The notes beneath the pieces were generated by a model. That model made no database searches. It worked only from the letters and a program-made list of their open reading frames with translations, and was not told the origin of the DNA. A DNA stretch of 64,000 nt from contig JBKBLN010000002.1 in NCBI GenBank assembly GCA_046296415.1, positions 62,001 through 126,000 on the forward strand, given 5' to 3'. Below are positions 1 to 9,224 of the stretch, piece after piece. A program made the position numbers and the translations under genes. Each line of letters opens with the position of its first letter. Within the stretch, counting starts at the first letter, position 1. This stretch comes from CAYNRA01 sp046296415. GTDB taxonomy: Bacteria; Bacteroidota; Bacteroidia; Cytophagales; Spirosomataceae.

Positions 1-1227
1 GTTGGCTCGCTTGGAAACATCCCAAGGCGTATGTAATTCATACCCTTTGCGCTGCAAACGGTAGATCCGGCCTTTTTCTTTTCCGGCCGATAAATCCAAT
101 GTTTTTTCGATTTCATCCGGAATCCATTCGGGATGCTCGATTACTGCACGGTGCATATCCAAAACATAAATGGCTCCGTCAGGCCCCACCACTTGATTGA
201 CGGGTCGAAAGGATCGATCCGAACTCGCTAAAAGATCCCGATTGGCGAGATACCGACTCGCTACAAACGAACTTCCCTTGGGGTGAATGACATCTACGTG
301 AAGAAGATTCAAAACGACGTCAGCCACCCAAACCGAGTTTTCCAACTCCTTTCCCATAGCTCCTCCTGTATAACTCATGATGCCACAGGCTCCTGAGAAA
401 TACCCAGCTTGTTCAGGATGATTCAACCGATCTTCCTGTTCTCCCACAGGGTAGATACGGGCAAGGCCATGTTCATCATGATCGGAAATATTTTCTAGGG
501 GTTCAAAACCAGCCGTGGGAATGTACCGACTGGGTACTACCACATGGGAAATATGGGTTAAATTATGGGTCGTAAACCAGCGTCCATAGGCATCCATAGC
601 TAATTCGAAGCCACCTGAGGACTCAGCCCAACGTTCTACTTTTTGCTGACGAATATGAAAACGAAAGTCGTGTCCTTGCAAGGGTAAGGCCTCCTTTTTT
701 CGACCTTTCCAATGGGGAGCACCGTCATTTCCTCCATTGGCCACGTAGATCCAGCCATCAAGCCCCAGGGTTAATCCGTTGGCATTGTGTTGTAAATTAT
801 CAGTCGCTAAGCCCTCCAATAGGGTGTCCCGTCGGTCTACACGACCGTCATGATCCTCATCCCAAAGCTGAAAAACGAACGGAGGTGCTGCCACTAGCCA
901 ACTATTTCCGTACGTCATAAGAGATGTGGCCATGCGCAAGGAATCAGCCAAAACCGTGGATCGATCATACTGGCCGTCTTGGTTATCGTCCCAAAGTTGA
1001 ACAATCCGACTTTCCCGATCTTCAAAAGGGTAACCTGGCATTTGAAGTACATATGCTTGACCAGAAGCTGAAAATGCCATATCCACCGGATCCACTACCA
1101 CAGGTTCTTGAGCTACTAAACTTAGCTCAAAACCAGGGGCTAGGTCAAAATCAGGCAAAGAAGGGGCCGAGCTTTGACAGCCCAGAACAATCGCCCATCC
1201 GCATACTAGAAAAAAGAGGTATCGCAT
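1..1227 (-). CDS. PQQ-type membrane-bound dehydrogenase lipoprotein (partial, C-terminus off window)
   Basis: An open minus-strand frame of 409 codons runs from the ATG at 1227 off the left edge. Residues 1-17 are a lipoprotein signal (hydrophobic stretch, then VLGC), so it is probably anchored on the periplasmic or outer-membrane side. The rest is a beta-propeller with repeated D-x-D/N-x-D-G loops (WDDNQDGQYD, WDEDHDGRVD) and motifs such as QHNANGLTLGLDGWIYVANGG. These fit the soluble sugar dehydrogenase-like, putative membrane-bound dehydrogenase family that in Bacteroidota and Planctomycetes often continues into HEAT and cytochrome c domains. The substrate cannot be told. Only the N-terminal part is present. 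Confidence 0.8.
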   Translation of the reverse strand, partial: MRYLFFLVCGWAIVLGCQSSAPSLPDFDLAPGFELSLVAQEPVVVDPVDMAFSASGQAYVLQMPGYPFEDRESRIVQLWDDNQDGQYDRSTVLADSLRMATSLMTYGNSWLVAAPPFVFQLWDEDHDGRVDRRDTLLEGLATDNLQHNANGLTLGLDGWIYVANGGNDGAPHWKGRKKEALPLQGHDFRFHIRQQKVERWAESSGGFELAMDAYGRWFTTHNLTHISHVVVPSRYIPTAGFEPLENISDHDEHGLARIYPVGEQEDRLNHPEQAGYFSGACGIMSYTGGAMGKELENSVWVADVVLNLLHVDVIHPKGSSFVASRYLANRDLLASSDRSFRPVNQVVGPDGAIYVLDMHRAVIEHPEWIPDEIEKTLDLSAGKEKGRIYRLQRKGYELHTPWDVSKRAN

Positions 1228-1285
1228 CCTATTCGACTGAAAATTGTATATACTAATGTACAGAATAAATTGGATCGAGAAAAGA

Positions 1286-1789
1286 TCAGAGCATCAACTT
1301 CCAGTGATCCATGGATTCCGATTGGTTGGATTGTACGAAACCTTGGCGTTCAAGCACTTTAAAAGAAGCTAGGTTCGTTTTTTCGGTGGAGGCCACCACA
1401 GATTTTACAAGCGGTTGGGTTTTCAACCAATCAAGCATACCACCCACCATTTCAGTCATGTAACCTTTTCTCTGGAAGGCCTCGTAGGTTCCATAGCCAA
1501 TTTCAATTTCACCTTCGGCATTGGGTGCTCCGTGAAAACAGAAATCGCCAACCATGGTGTTCTCCTCCCGCGAAATCGCCGTCCAAAGGGTAGTAAATAA
1601 AGGATTTTGGGTGGGATCTAGAACATTTGGCAAGATACTTTCCTCCAGTGCCTCCTTTAACTCAGGGGCAATGGTTCTTGGAGAATCACTCAATTGCAAG
1701 GATTTTTCGAGCAGTTGCCCACCTTGGAGGTACAAAAGGAGTTGGTCGTAGGTTAATGGAATAATCGTCAATCTTTTCGTGGTGATCAT
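1286..1789 (-). CDS. GNAT family N-acetyltransferase (RimJ/RimL-like)
   Basis: 167 aa, complete. The N-terminus (TKRLTIIPLTYDQ) and the central acetyl-CoA region (IGYGTYEAFQRKGYMTEMVGGMLDWL, followed by VVASTEKTNLASFKVLERQGF) are the classic motif A/B layout of RimJ-type acetyltransferases. These transfer acetyl groups from acetyl-CoA to amines; the substrate is not predictable from sequence. It is a single gene, with the flanking minus-strand genes well separated. Confidence 0.8.
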   Translation of the reverse strand: MITTKRLTIIPLTYDQLLLYLQGGQLLEKSLQLSDSPRTIAPELKEALEESILPNVLDPTQNPLFTTLWTAISREENTMVGDFCFHGAPNAEGEIEIGYGTYEAFQRKGYMTEMVGGMLDWLKTQPLVKSVVASTEKTNLASFKVLERQGFVQSNQSESMDHWKLML

Positions 1790-1907
1790 TGGGGTGAGGG
1801 GCGGTTTTGGGTCGGTTGGAACCAGCTAAAATTAGTCAATCTTTTCATTTGGTATCTGGTCAAAAAGTAGGTTCCTATCAGGTCTGGTGCTTAGAGATTT
1901 GTAAAGT

Positions 1908-3374
1908 TTAATCGATTTTTTCCAATTGTTGGATGGTCCGTCGAACAAATTTATTTTCAGGATTCAATCTCAAACTTGCTTGAAATGTTTTCAATGCCAG
2001 TTCCTTTTTCCCAGTTTCCAAGTAACATTCCCCCAGCCCTTGTAAGGCCTTGGCCGAGGTGGGAAAAACGAGAGCATTCCATTCCAAAATAGATGTGGCA
2101 AGTTCCGGCCTTCCTTGATCGATGTATCGAAATCCCTCCTCCCGAATGAAAAACTCAAGTAAAAATTCATTTTTTTCTCTTTTCTCAAAAGCTTCCTTGG
2201 CCTTTTCTAAACCTAATGTTTGAAGAGTTGAGATCATTCGATCCGTAAACGCCCGATTCACAGGATTATCAGCCACGAGGTTTTCAGGGAGGTAGTTTGG
2301 GATAAAAATTAAATTGGCCAATTCAAAATTGAGGTCGGATACATGCGCCTGTGATCGATTGGACAACAAGATGAGTGTGACATGTTCGTCTGGAAAGCGA
2401 AGAAAGTCAGCATAAAAAATTCGATTGGTTCCATTATGCCAAATTTGTGTTGTATGACGAGTGGTTTTGGAGACATCCCAACCATAGGCATAATAAGAAT
2501 CTACTGATTCATGGTCTCGTAGGGGTGGTGAAACTAGTTGATGAAGACTTGTTGGGTTCAAAATTCTTTTACTTGATAGGGCCTTATCCCACTTAAAAAG
2601 ATCATTTGGAGTAGAAAGTAGCCCACCATTGCCCTTTAAATGCCAGTAGGGAGATGTCCCATCCCAAGGTTTTTCTGTAGGTCTTCCCCAGAGTGAATTG
2701 TCTGATTTATAGCCAATTGCTATTCTTTTTTGTGGAAAATGGGGACGAGCATAGCCTGTCCTCCTCATTTTTGCAGGCTTCCAAAGATGGTCATACAAAA
2801 AAGATTCATACGATTGTTGGGATACTTTTTCAATAAGTAGGGCCAATACGCTGTAGCCAATATTGGAGTAGCCAAAGCTTGTTCCGACAGGAAACTGAAG
2901 TTCAGAGGCAAAGACTTTCGATAGGAAATCCTCCTCGCTAATTTTTTCATAATCTCCACCCAACGTACTCTTTAAACCCGATTGATGACGAAGCAGATCA
3001 TGTAAGGTTATGGATCGCTTATCCTCTGGCAAGTTGGGGAAGAATTTCGATAGAGAATCTTGAACCGAGAGCTTTCCTTGTTCTTCCAAAATAAGTATGG
3101 CCGCAGCTGTAAATTGTTTGGTGAGTGATCCTATATCATACACTGTTGTAGCTGTATTCTTTAGTTGATTGGGGATATCGCGGAACCCATACCCTTTTGA
3201 AATGATTTTTTTTCCATGGAACCCTACCAAAATAGTTCCATGGAAATCGGAGGACTGTAGTTGGGGTAGGTACTCTTTCAGCTGCTTAGAAGCATTTTTT
3301 GCGTTAATATTTTGTCCAAAACAGATCGAGGTACTTAAAATGAGGACCAGAATTTTTAGACTATTTAAATTCAT
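1908..3374 (-). CDS. serine hydrolase, beta-lactamase/class C PBP fold, with C-terminal TPR
   Basis: 488 aa from the ATG at 3374. A longer in-frame extension to 3461 would precede the signal peptide and is rejected. Residues 1-20 are a signal peptide ending CFGQ. The catalytic SxxK is S83-L-T-K86, the YxN is Y170-S-N172, and the third motif is H314-N-G316, all as in class C beta-lactamase/esterase-like proteins (PF00144). Residues from about 430 on form TPR-like helices (ALQGLGECYLETGKKELALKTF). It is likely periplasmic. The usual activity in this family is D-amino peptidase or esterase, less often beta-lactamase; which one cannot be told. It is divergent from the Crp/Fnr gene. Confidence 0.85.
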   Translation of the reverse strand: MNLNSLKILVLILSTSICFGQNINAKNASKQLKEYLPQLQSSDFHGTILVGFHGKKIISKGYGFRDIPNQLKNTATTVYDIGSLTKQFTAAAILILEEQGKLSVQDSLSKFFPNLPEDKRSITLHDLLRHQSGLKSTLGGDYEKISEEDFLSKVFASELQFPVGTSFGYSNIGYSVLALLIEKVSQQSYESFLYDHLWKPAKMRRTGYARPHFPQKRIAIGYKSDNSLWGRPTEKPWDGTSPYWHLKGNGGLLSTPNDLFKWDKALSSKRILNPTSLHQLVSPPLRDHESVDSYYAYGWDVSKTTRHTTQIWHNGTNRIFYADFLRFPDEHVTLILLSNRSQAHVSDLNFELANLIFIPNYLPENLVADNPVNRAFTDRMISTLQTLGLEKAKEAFEKREKNEFLLEFFIREEGFRYIDQGRPELATSILEWNALVFPTSAKALQGLGECYLETGKKELALKTFQASLRLNPENKFVRRTIQQLEKID

Positions 3375-3532
3375 ACGGGTAATTCGAGCTGGTTTTATAG
3401 CCCTCGTACAAAAATGCAAAATAGTTTCTATATTGGCACTGAATACCTTATGTTGAGCCAATGGCCTGTGGTGGTATTCTTGGAACTACTGCTTTTTTAG
3501 CAGCTGAACTACCTTTGTTTACTACCTACTTT

Positions 3533-4108
3533 ATGCACTCATTTTTAGACCTAATTCTTTCAGGAAATAAGCATTCTACAGAACAACTGGAGACGCTCAA
3601 TAAATACATTCGAACCAAACATTTCTCAAAAGGGGACGTCCTACTCCGTAAAGGGGAGCTATGCTCGAAAGGTTACTTCGTGCAAAAAGGGTGTCTGAGG
3701 TGTTATTCCATTGATGAGAAAGGGAAGGAACACATATTTATGTTTGCCCCCGAGGGATGGATGGCCTCTGACATCGCTTCCCAGTGGCAAAATGCCCCAT
3801 CAGAACTCTTCATTGATGCCATAGAGGATAGCCAGGTGGAGGTATTTGATATCCAGCAGGCTGCTCGAGAAGGCTTTGATATTTTACAACTCTTTGGTGC
3901 AGGTACTGAAAAACTGCTTAACCGAATTGCCGTTCTGCAAAGTCGTATCATTATGCTCATGAGTGCCAGTGCTTGGGAAAGATACCAGCATTTCTTGGAT
4001 ACCTACCCCAATATTGTTCAACGGGCACCCCAACGCATGATTGCCTCTTATTTGGGTATCACACCAGAGGCCTTAAGCAAATTACGAGGAGAAAAGGCCC
4101 GAAGGTAA
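3533..4108 (+). CDS. Crp/Fnr family transcriptional regulator
   Basis: 191 aa from the ATG at 3533. The open frame begins at 3461, but 191 aa is the usual length of this Bacteroidota family and the extension has no family character. Residues about 20-110 form the cyclic-nucleotide-type jelly roll (KGDVLLRKGELCSKGYFVQKG). The C-terminal winged helix is recognisable by QRMIASYLGITPEALSKLR. It precedes YceI and DoxX-type genes on the same strand and probably regulates them. The effector is unknown. A second family member sits in a cassette at 17558-18121. Confidence 0.85.
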   Translation: MHSFLDLILSGNKHSTEQLETLNKYIRTKHFSKGDVLLRKGELCSKGYFVQKGCLRCYSIDEKGKEHIFMFAPEGWMASDIASQWQNAPSELFIDAIEDSQVEVFDIQQAAREGFDILQLFGAGTEKLLNRIAVLQSRIIMLMSASAWERYQHFLDTYPNIVQRAPQRMIASYLGITPEALSKLRGEKARR

Positions 4109-4214
4109 AACAAAATTTCTTTCTTAATCTAGGTTAATGCGATTGGAGATCAGAACCTCCAATTTTGTGACATCAACTAATCTTGATTTCCACCATTTTA
4201 AACCTTAGAAAGAA

Positions 4215-4748
4215 ATGAAAATTACCTTAATCGCCACCTTGGCCATTTTCTCGCTGCTCGTAACTTCATTTACCGTTCAGCCCCCACTAGATTGGAAGAT
4301 TTCAGATGGGTATGAAATCCGATTTAAAGGTACGGACGCAGAGGGAACGTTCGAAAGGTTCTCTGGCAACCTCCATTTTGATGCAAAAAACGTGAAGGCA
4401 TCCAAATTCTCTGTTCAAGTGGATGTTCAGAGCATCTCCACAGGAAATGGAATGAAAAACAAACATGCCAAAAGTGCTAAATGGTTTGACGCTCAAAAGT
4501 TCCCTTTCATCCTTTTTACCTCCACTAACATCAGCCAAACCCCCCAAGGGTATGTAGCAGAAGGCATATTGGAGATGCATGGTGTAAAAAAATCGGTAAC
4601 TATTCCTTTTACCTTCGTGAATAACGTATTTGTCGGCAGTTTTTCGGTTAATCGTTTGGATTATGGGATTGGAACGATGGAGGGCATGTCCAAAAAAGTC
4701 AGTAACTCTATAAAAATAGACCTTACCGTCCCCGTCACAAAAATATAA
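4215..4748 (+). CDS. YceI family protein
   Basis: 177 aa with a signal peptide (MKITLIATLAIFSLLVTSF) and a lipocalin-like YceI fold: GTFERFSGNLHFDAKN, then K-F-S-V-x-V-x-x-x-S-I, then NKHAKSAKWFDAQKFPFILFTSTNI, then GILEMHGVKKSVTIPF. YceI proteins bind amphiphilic isoprenoid-type ligands in the periplasm. It starts 107 bp after the Crp/Fnr gene and is followed at 5 bp by a small membrane protein, so it is probably in one transcription unit with the two genes downstream. Confidence 0.9.
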   Translation: MKITLIATLAIFSLLVTSFTVQPPLDWKISDGYEIRFKGTDAEGTFERFSGNLHFDAKNVKASKFSVQVDVQSISTGNGMKNKHAKSAKWFDAQKFPFILFTSTNISQTPQGYVAEGILEMHGVKKSVTIPFTFVNNVFVGSFSVNRLDYGIGTMEGMSKKVSNSIKIDLTVPVTKI

Positions 4749-4752
4749 TTCC

Positions 4753-5154
4753 ATGAAAGATCACCTCGTGCACGGCCTTTTGGCGGGTATTTTAGCCGGA
4801 TTAACCTCTATTTTGTACCATTGGGCGTATCGGGAGGCATTATTGGTTGACTTTTCTCCACTCCTTTCTCCTTCTATCCTTTTGGGTGCAAGTATGATAT
4901 CTTGTTTGGTGGCCTCCCTAGGTTATCATTTTTTCTCCAAATGGGTATTGATTGGTACTGACCTATGGTTTAATACGATTTTCTTGGTTTTGGTTTTGGT
5001 TTCTTTAGTCGGGTCATTTGCTGTCACTTTACCTGAACACATCCAAGAACCTGAGTTATTTCCTGGCCTTTCTGTTCCAATGCACATTTTCCCTATGTTG
5101 TTTTGGCTTATTACCAAGCCACTTACCCAAGCAAAATCAACTTTTTCGCATTGA
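4753..5154 (+). CDS. hypothetical four-helix membrane protein
   Basis: 133 aa. Four hydrophobic segments are visible (around residues 8-28, 38-60, 70-92, 108-125). It has no signal peptidase site or recognisable domain. It follows YceI by 5 bp and precedes DoxX by 33 bp, so it likely belongs to the same operon. Function unknown. Confidence 0.7.
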   Translation: MKDHLVHGLLAGILAGLTSILYHWAYREALLVDFSPLLSPSILLGASMISCLVASLGYHFFSKWVLIGTDLWFNTIFLVLVLVSLVGSFAVTLPEHIQEPELFPGLSVPMHIFPMLFWLITKPLTQAKSTFSH

Positions 5155-5187
5155 TTTATTCTTTGTACACCTCAATTAAATTCAAAT

Positions 5188-5592
5188 ATGAACACAAAAT
5201 CAAATCGGATTTTTCACATTATTTTATGGATCTTCCAAATCCTTTTGGCGACCATGTACCTGATGGCCGGTGGCACAAAACTTTTTCAATCGATTGAACA
5301 ACTTACCCCCATGTTGTCTTGGGTAGCTAATACGCCGTTGGGTATGGTTCGATTCATTGGTTTAAGTGAAGTTTTGGGGGGATTCGGCCTCCTACTCCCC
5401 TCTCTCCTGCGTATTCAACCAAAACTCACTTATTGGGCTGCGGTGGGCCTTGCATTGATCCAGTTGTTGGCTATCGGTTTCCACCTGTCGAGAGGGGAAG
5501 TCTCTGTGGTTGGCTTTAATTTTATTTTATTGGCGTTAGCTGGTTTTATCGCATGGGGACGCTCCCAAAAGGTGCCCATTCTACCCAAATAA
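5188..5592 (+). CDS. DoxX family membrane protein
   Basis: 134 aa with four transmembrane segments and the DoxX signature near the start (LLATMYLMAGGTKLFQS, then GMVRFIGLSEVLGGFGLLLP). DoxX-like proteins are inner-membrane quinone or thiol-oxidation associated proteins. It is the last gene of the Crp/Fnr - YceI - membrane protein - DoxX cluster and is convergent with the DUF4269 gene. Confidence 0.85.
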   Translation: MNTKSNRIFHIILWIFQILLATMYLMAGGTKLFQSIEQLTPMLSWVANTPLGMVRFIGLSEVLGGFGLLLPSLLRIQPKLTYWAAVGLALIQLLAIGFHLSRGEVSVVGFNFILLALAGFIAWGRSQKVPILPK

Positions 5593-5612
5593 ACTGACGT
5601 GTTTCCTGTGTG

Positions 5613-5645
5613 GACCTCGCATCGAACTCATGGGATTGCGAGGTC
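5613..5645. terminator. hairpin between convergent genes
   Basis: A perfect 9-bp inverted repeat (GACCTCGCA / TGCGAGGTC) with a 15-nt loop lies between the DoxX stop and the convergent DUF4269 stop. No U-tract follows on either strand, so intrinsic termination is only a guess. Confidence 0.35.
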
Positions 5646-5671
5646 TACTAACCTACTTTCGGTGGCCGCTT

Positions 5672-6235
5672 CTAAGCCTTTGATCCATCGGAGAAATAAT
5701 GGACAGGATGTTCCTTCGTTTCATATCGAAGCAATGCCTGATAGGGATCACCTGACAAATTTAGCAACCTAGCAAATGCAGGTTCTGTTTTATATCCTGA
5801 GCGCTTCAGCGCCACGATACGTTGCCTAAATTCCTCCCCAAACATGTGAAGTAAGTGGTATTCAATGACCAAATGACGATACCCCATTTGGTGCAAGGTG
5901 GGTATGGCTTGCCCGAAGATCTCCCACTGAAATTCATCCAGCTCAAAACGGGAAACAACGGTTTGTACACCTGAAATAAGCTTATTCTGCAAAGTAAACC
6001 CATTTTGAGTCCCAAAATTCCTGAAAATTACCTCATTAAAAACCTGAGGATCCGAAAAACAACAAATAATATCCAGATCACTGGTTTCAATATCCACCTC
6101 GATGGGTATCGTCCCCACTAGGATTGGGTCAAAATCGGCTAGTTTATTCATGACTTGATGCCGAACCAACATTTCGTATACCCGTTGCTGGCGGTCATTG
6201 CCATTTTGTAAATAATCGATGGTGTCAAAAATCAT
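5672..6235 (-). CDS. DUF4269 domain protein (nucleotidyltransferase-like)
   Basis: 187 aa from the ATG at 6235, chosen because GGGAG lies just upstream and because the longer frame (6271) overlaps the preceding gene. The sequence VGTIPIEVDIETSDLDIICCF resembles the GS...DxD core of minimal nucleotidyltransferases, followed by a C-terminal helical region (YRHLVIEYHLLHMFGEEFR). This matches DUF4269, a family without a proven reaction. It lies 14 bp downstream of the alpha/beta hydrolase gene and is probably co-transcribed with it. Confidence 0.8.
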   Translation of the reverse strand: MIFDTIDYLQNGNDRQQRVYEMLVRHQVMNKLADFDPILVGTIPIEVDIETSDLDIICCFSDPQVFNEVIFRNFGTQNGFTLQNKLISGVQTVVSRFELDEFQWEIFGQAIPTLHQMGYRHLVIEYHLLHMFGEEFRQRIVALKRSGYKTEPAFARLLNLSGDPYQALLRYETKEHPVHYFSDGSKA

Positions 6236-6249
6236 TTCATCTCCCTTGT

Positions 6250-7236
6250 TTATCGAGTTCTTGCGTGCCAAGTGCGAATGTAGTGCAACGTAGTAGAACT
6301 AGAGACCAAATCCAAATGCTTTATCTTGTCCAAAAGCGCTAATTCAACAACATGAGACGCCGATTGAAAAACGATTGGAAATTGATCCGGATAAAATCCT
6401 TCATCTTCTTTACCTACCAAAACCAAACAGGGAATTGAAATATTTTTGATTTCCTCTACGTGATTTTTGGGATTGAAATTGATAAGCAAATTAAACGAAT
6501 ATGATGGAACCTGAAGAGAATCATTCAATTGAGCTGGTCGATTAAAAAATAATACCGGCAGATCATTTAATACCCGAATTTTGACATTATTCAGCATGGA
6601 TAGTCCAATAATTCTGGGCATAGCTACTTTTACCCAACCTCCACTGGAGGGTTTGACTGTTGGCGCATCATGGCCCAAGTACGGAGCAAGCAAAATGGCT
6701 TTATCAACCCGCGAATTCAGCGGATTCCCAATAAATCGAAGCACAAAGCCTCCACCCGATGAATGTCCTGCAAGTATTATTTTTCGCGCTTTCAGGTTGA
6801 TTTTGGAATACTGAATAAGATCCTCTAAATCATGTTCCAGTTGTCCAATATAGTCAATTTCGCCTTGTTTCCCCGAATTTCGTCCATGACCCCGTACGTC
6901 AGGGGTTAATACGGTAGCTACGTTGTATTTTGATAAGGAATCGGCAAAGTTAGCAAGGTATCGACTCTCGGAACCTGAGCCATGCATGAGAATCATAACA
7001 TCTCGACTTTCACTGGGATACAACCGAGCAAATATTTGTTTTTTATCTCTCATTTTTATCCAAACCTCTTGACCGAATCTGGGCTTTATTTTGGGCTTCA
7101 CAGAGGAGAAATCATAGTTTTTCACATTTTTTGTCAGATGAATCGGCCAATAGATTAGGATGAGGCTTATCGAAAGGTAGACAATACAACTGATTAAAAC
7201 GGACTTCAAGATGCGCTTTCCGAGGGTTTTCCACAT
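6250..7236 (-). CDS. alpha/beta hydrolase with N-terminal membrane anchor
   Basis: 328 aa. Residues about 13-32 form one hydrophobic anchor, and the domain then faces the periplasm. The hydrolase core has the oxyanion HGSGSESRY motif, D-V-R-G-H-G, and the nucleophile elbow GHSSGGG. A C-terminal acid (VGKEDEGFYP) and histidine (KIKHLDL) complete a plausible triad. Serine aminopeptidase/lysophospholipase-like. The substrate is unknown. Confidence 0.8.
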   Translation of the reverse strand: MWKTLGKRILKSVLISCIVYLSISLILIYWPIHLTKNVKNYDFSSVKPKIKPRFGQEVWIKMRDKKQIFARLYPSESRDVMILMHGSGSESRYLANFADSLSKYNVATVLTPDVRGHGRNSGKQGEIDYIGQLEHDLEDLIQYSKINLKARKIILAGHSSGGGFVLRFIGNPLNSRVDKAILLAPYLGHDAPTVKPSSGGWVKVAMPRIIGLSMLNNVKIRVLNDLPVLFFNRPAQLNDSLQVPSYSFNLLINFNPKNHVEEIKNISIPCLVLVGKEDEGFYPDQFPIVFQSASHVVELALLDKIKHLDLVSSSTTLHYIRTWHARTR

Positions 7237-7548
7237 AAGACTTAGATAATGTCAGACTTTATCCAACCCTTTAAATAACAGGATTAGACCCACCACAAAA
7301 TGGTGTATAAAACGCAACTTTTTTTTCATAGATGGTACATATCAATTTTGTCCTTGAATACTTTAGACCAAGGATGATCGGCTTTTCCTGGTTTTTGAAA
7401 AAGAACCCACGAAATACAATATAGTCATTTAGCTTTTACAATCCGATGAATTTGGGTCAGGTTATCGTTTTCCGAACCACGTGATAGCGAAACCATAACC
7501 CGAAAATGGAATGGATACTCAGATATGATTTAACCCTACTTAATATCC
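7237..7548. other. 312-bp intergenic stretch
   Basis: No convincing gene. A short minus-strand frame (about 7444-7540, ending in QIHRIVKAK and a stop) has protein-like codon use but no start and no recognised family. It may be the tail of a decayed gene. No terminator or repeat was seen. Confidence 0.4.
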
Positions 7549-8106
7549 TCACTTTTCAATTCCAGAATACTTTTTGTAAATAGCTCGGTACCCGAACCAT
7601 CGCCCGATAGGACCGACGATATTCATGAGGAATTTTTGAAATCCAAGTGGTATCCCGGCGAGATATGATTTACTATCAAGGTATTTCAAAGTTACCAATT
7701 CTTGAATCAACCCCGCCTTTCCATTAGGCATTTTTCCGTCGATGGTGAGGCCGATGATATTTTCGAGAAGATAGTCAAAATCCAAGGCGGGTGTGACTGA
7801 CTGCACAAAAACAACAGCCTCCTCCTGCTCATTGTAATGATTATGCGGACTATTTTTGGGCAAAACCATTTTTTCACCCGGCCCCAAGATGATTTTTTCT
7901 CCATTTTGAAGGATGGTCAAACGGCCAGATAATACCTCAAATGTCTCATCCTGCAAAGCATGAAAATGATCGGGTACCAGTTGACCTTTGGACTTCAGGG
8001 TCATCCGAATGGAAATCCGTTGTCCTTGGGTATCTTGGGCAGTCTCTAGAAACTCATAGACATCTCCCGTATCAGGATTTTCTAAAACTTGTCCTTTGGT
8101 TGGCAT
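7549..8106 (-). CDS. cupin domain protein
   Basis: 185 aa. The cupin barrel is clear at residues about 40-115: a first motif around PDHFHALQDETFEVLSG and a second with PKNSPHNHYNEQEEAVVF, giving candidate metal ligands His, His, Glu and His. The C-terminal third is a helical tail without a known domain. Typical Bacteroidota single-domain cupin; reaction unknown. Confidence 0.8.
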   Translation of the reverse strand: MPTKGQVLENPDTGDVYEFLETAQDTQGQRISIRMTLKSKGQLVPDHFHALQDETFEVLSGRLTILQNGEKIILGPGEKMVLPKNSPHNHYNEQEEAVVFVQSVTPALDFDYLLENIIGLTIDGKMPNGKAGLIQELVTLKYLDSKSYLAGIPLGFQKFLMNIVGPIGRWFGYRAIYKKYSGIEK

Positions 8107-8188
8107 ATTTGTTTAGTTTAGGTTGAAAAGCGAATCGAAAACGCCCCACCCAAAATCAATCTGGGGAGCATTTTCACTCAAATTATTT

Positions 8189-9142
8189 TTATTTTTTTCC
8201 TCCTTTAGCCGCGAGGAATCCATTTACATCCAACCAATGCGTAAAGGCATCAAACCAACGATTGCTGGTTCGGTTTGGATTCCCTAATCCGAAACCATGA
8301 CCTCCGTTTTGATAGAGGTGAAACTCCACTGGTTTTCCGGCTTTGTGCCAAGAATCAACAATACCGAAATTCCCTTTGAAAAGAAAGTCGTCGGTGGCAA
8401 TGACATTAAACATAGGGGGTGCATCTTGAGGCACTTCCACGGGCCCCATCCCGCCGTAGATCAAACCGATGAATGCGGGACGCATCACTTGGGAGTTCAG
8501 TGTGGTGTGTAGGGTTAGGCCTGCACCAGCTGAAAAGCCCATCATGCCGATTCGTGAAACATCCACGCCCCATTCCTTGGCTCGTCGAAGGATCAATTGA
8601 TAGGCAGCATCTACATCTTGTTGTTGGTTAGGTAGATTCGCGTGCATCGGCCGAGGAGCTGAGGCTGTTTGAGAGGCATCGGTTGTGTTGGGTGGAGGTC
8701 CGAATCCCCGTTCCATTTTCACCCTGAATTCGTCCAAAGAAGGAGGTGTCGGGAATAACCGATATTTTAATACAAAGGCAGCAATTCCTTGCTTGGCCAA
8801 TGCTTCAGCCACCTCCCAACCTTCATTTCCCATTGACAACCAACGAAATCCACCACCGGGAGCCACAATAACAGCAGCTCCGGTGGCCTTTCCTGCTTCG
8901 GGCAAAAATGGAGTAAGCGTCGCTGTGGAAATGTTTCGAGCCATTGGATCACCCCATTGCCGAAACCAAGTTTCAGCGGCGGGTTGATTTTCGCCCCCCC
9001 CCGTACCCAGCACGATGGCGTTGGGTTCGGACGGATTGGCTAGGGGATAGATTGTTCCATCTTGGGATTTGGCCTGTGGAGCTATGGAGAGGAGGAATCC
9101 ACAGGCAACTAGTTTAAAAACTTGTTTAGGTCGATACAGCAT
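8189..9142 (-). CDS. secreted alpha/beta hydrolase (acetylxylan esterase-like, BD-FAE type)
   Basis: 317 aa with a signal peptide (hydrophobic stretch ending APQAKSQ). The motifs follow the esterase/lipase group near BD-FAE and Axe esterases: VIVAPGGGF (oxyanion hole), GMMGFSAGAGL (nucleophile Ser), a late Asp (VIATDDFLF) and NGGHGFGLG (catalytic His). Proteins of this kind deacylate plant polysaccharides. The periplasmic location and substrate class are inferred from the family. Confidence 0.85.
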   Translation of the reverse strand: MLYRPKQVFKLVACGFLLSIAPQAKSQDGTIYPLANPSEPNAIVLGTGGGENQPAAETWFRQWGDPMARNISTATLTPFLPEAGKATGAAVIVAPGGGFRWLSMGNEGWEVAEALAKQGIAAFVLKYRLFPTPPSLDEFRVKMERGFGPPPNTTDASQTASAPRPMHANLPNQQQDVDAAYQLILRRAKEWGVDVSRIGMMGFSAGAGLTLHTTLNSQVMRPAFIGLIYGGMGPVEVPQDAPPMFNVIATDDFLFKGNFGIVDSWHKAGKPVEFHLYQNGGHGFGLGNPNRTSNRWFDAFTHWLDVNGFLAAKGGKK

Positions 9143-9224
9143 ATACGTTGGATCAAAGAGGGTTGAAAATCAAATATAAGGATTCCCTTCTTTTTTCGAA
9201 AAACGAAGTATCTAGAGAGGATTT

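Noticed and set aside
924..1256. Plus-strand 110-aa ORF at the left end
   Set aside because: It lies antisense to the start of the PQQ-type dehydrogenase, whose frame has clear family motifs and a lipoprotein signal.
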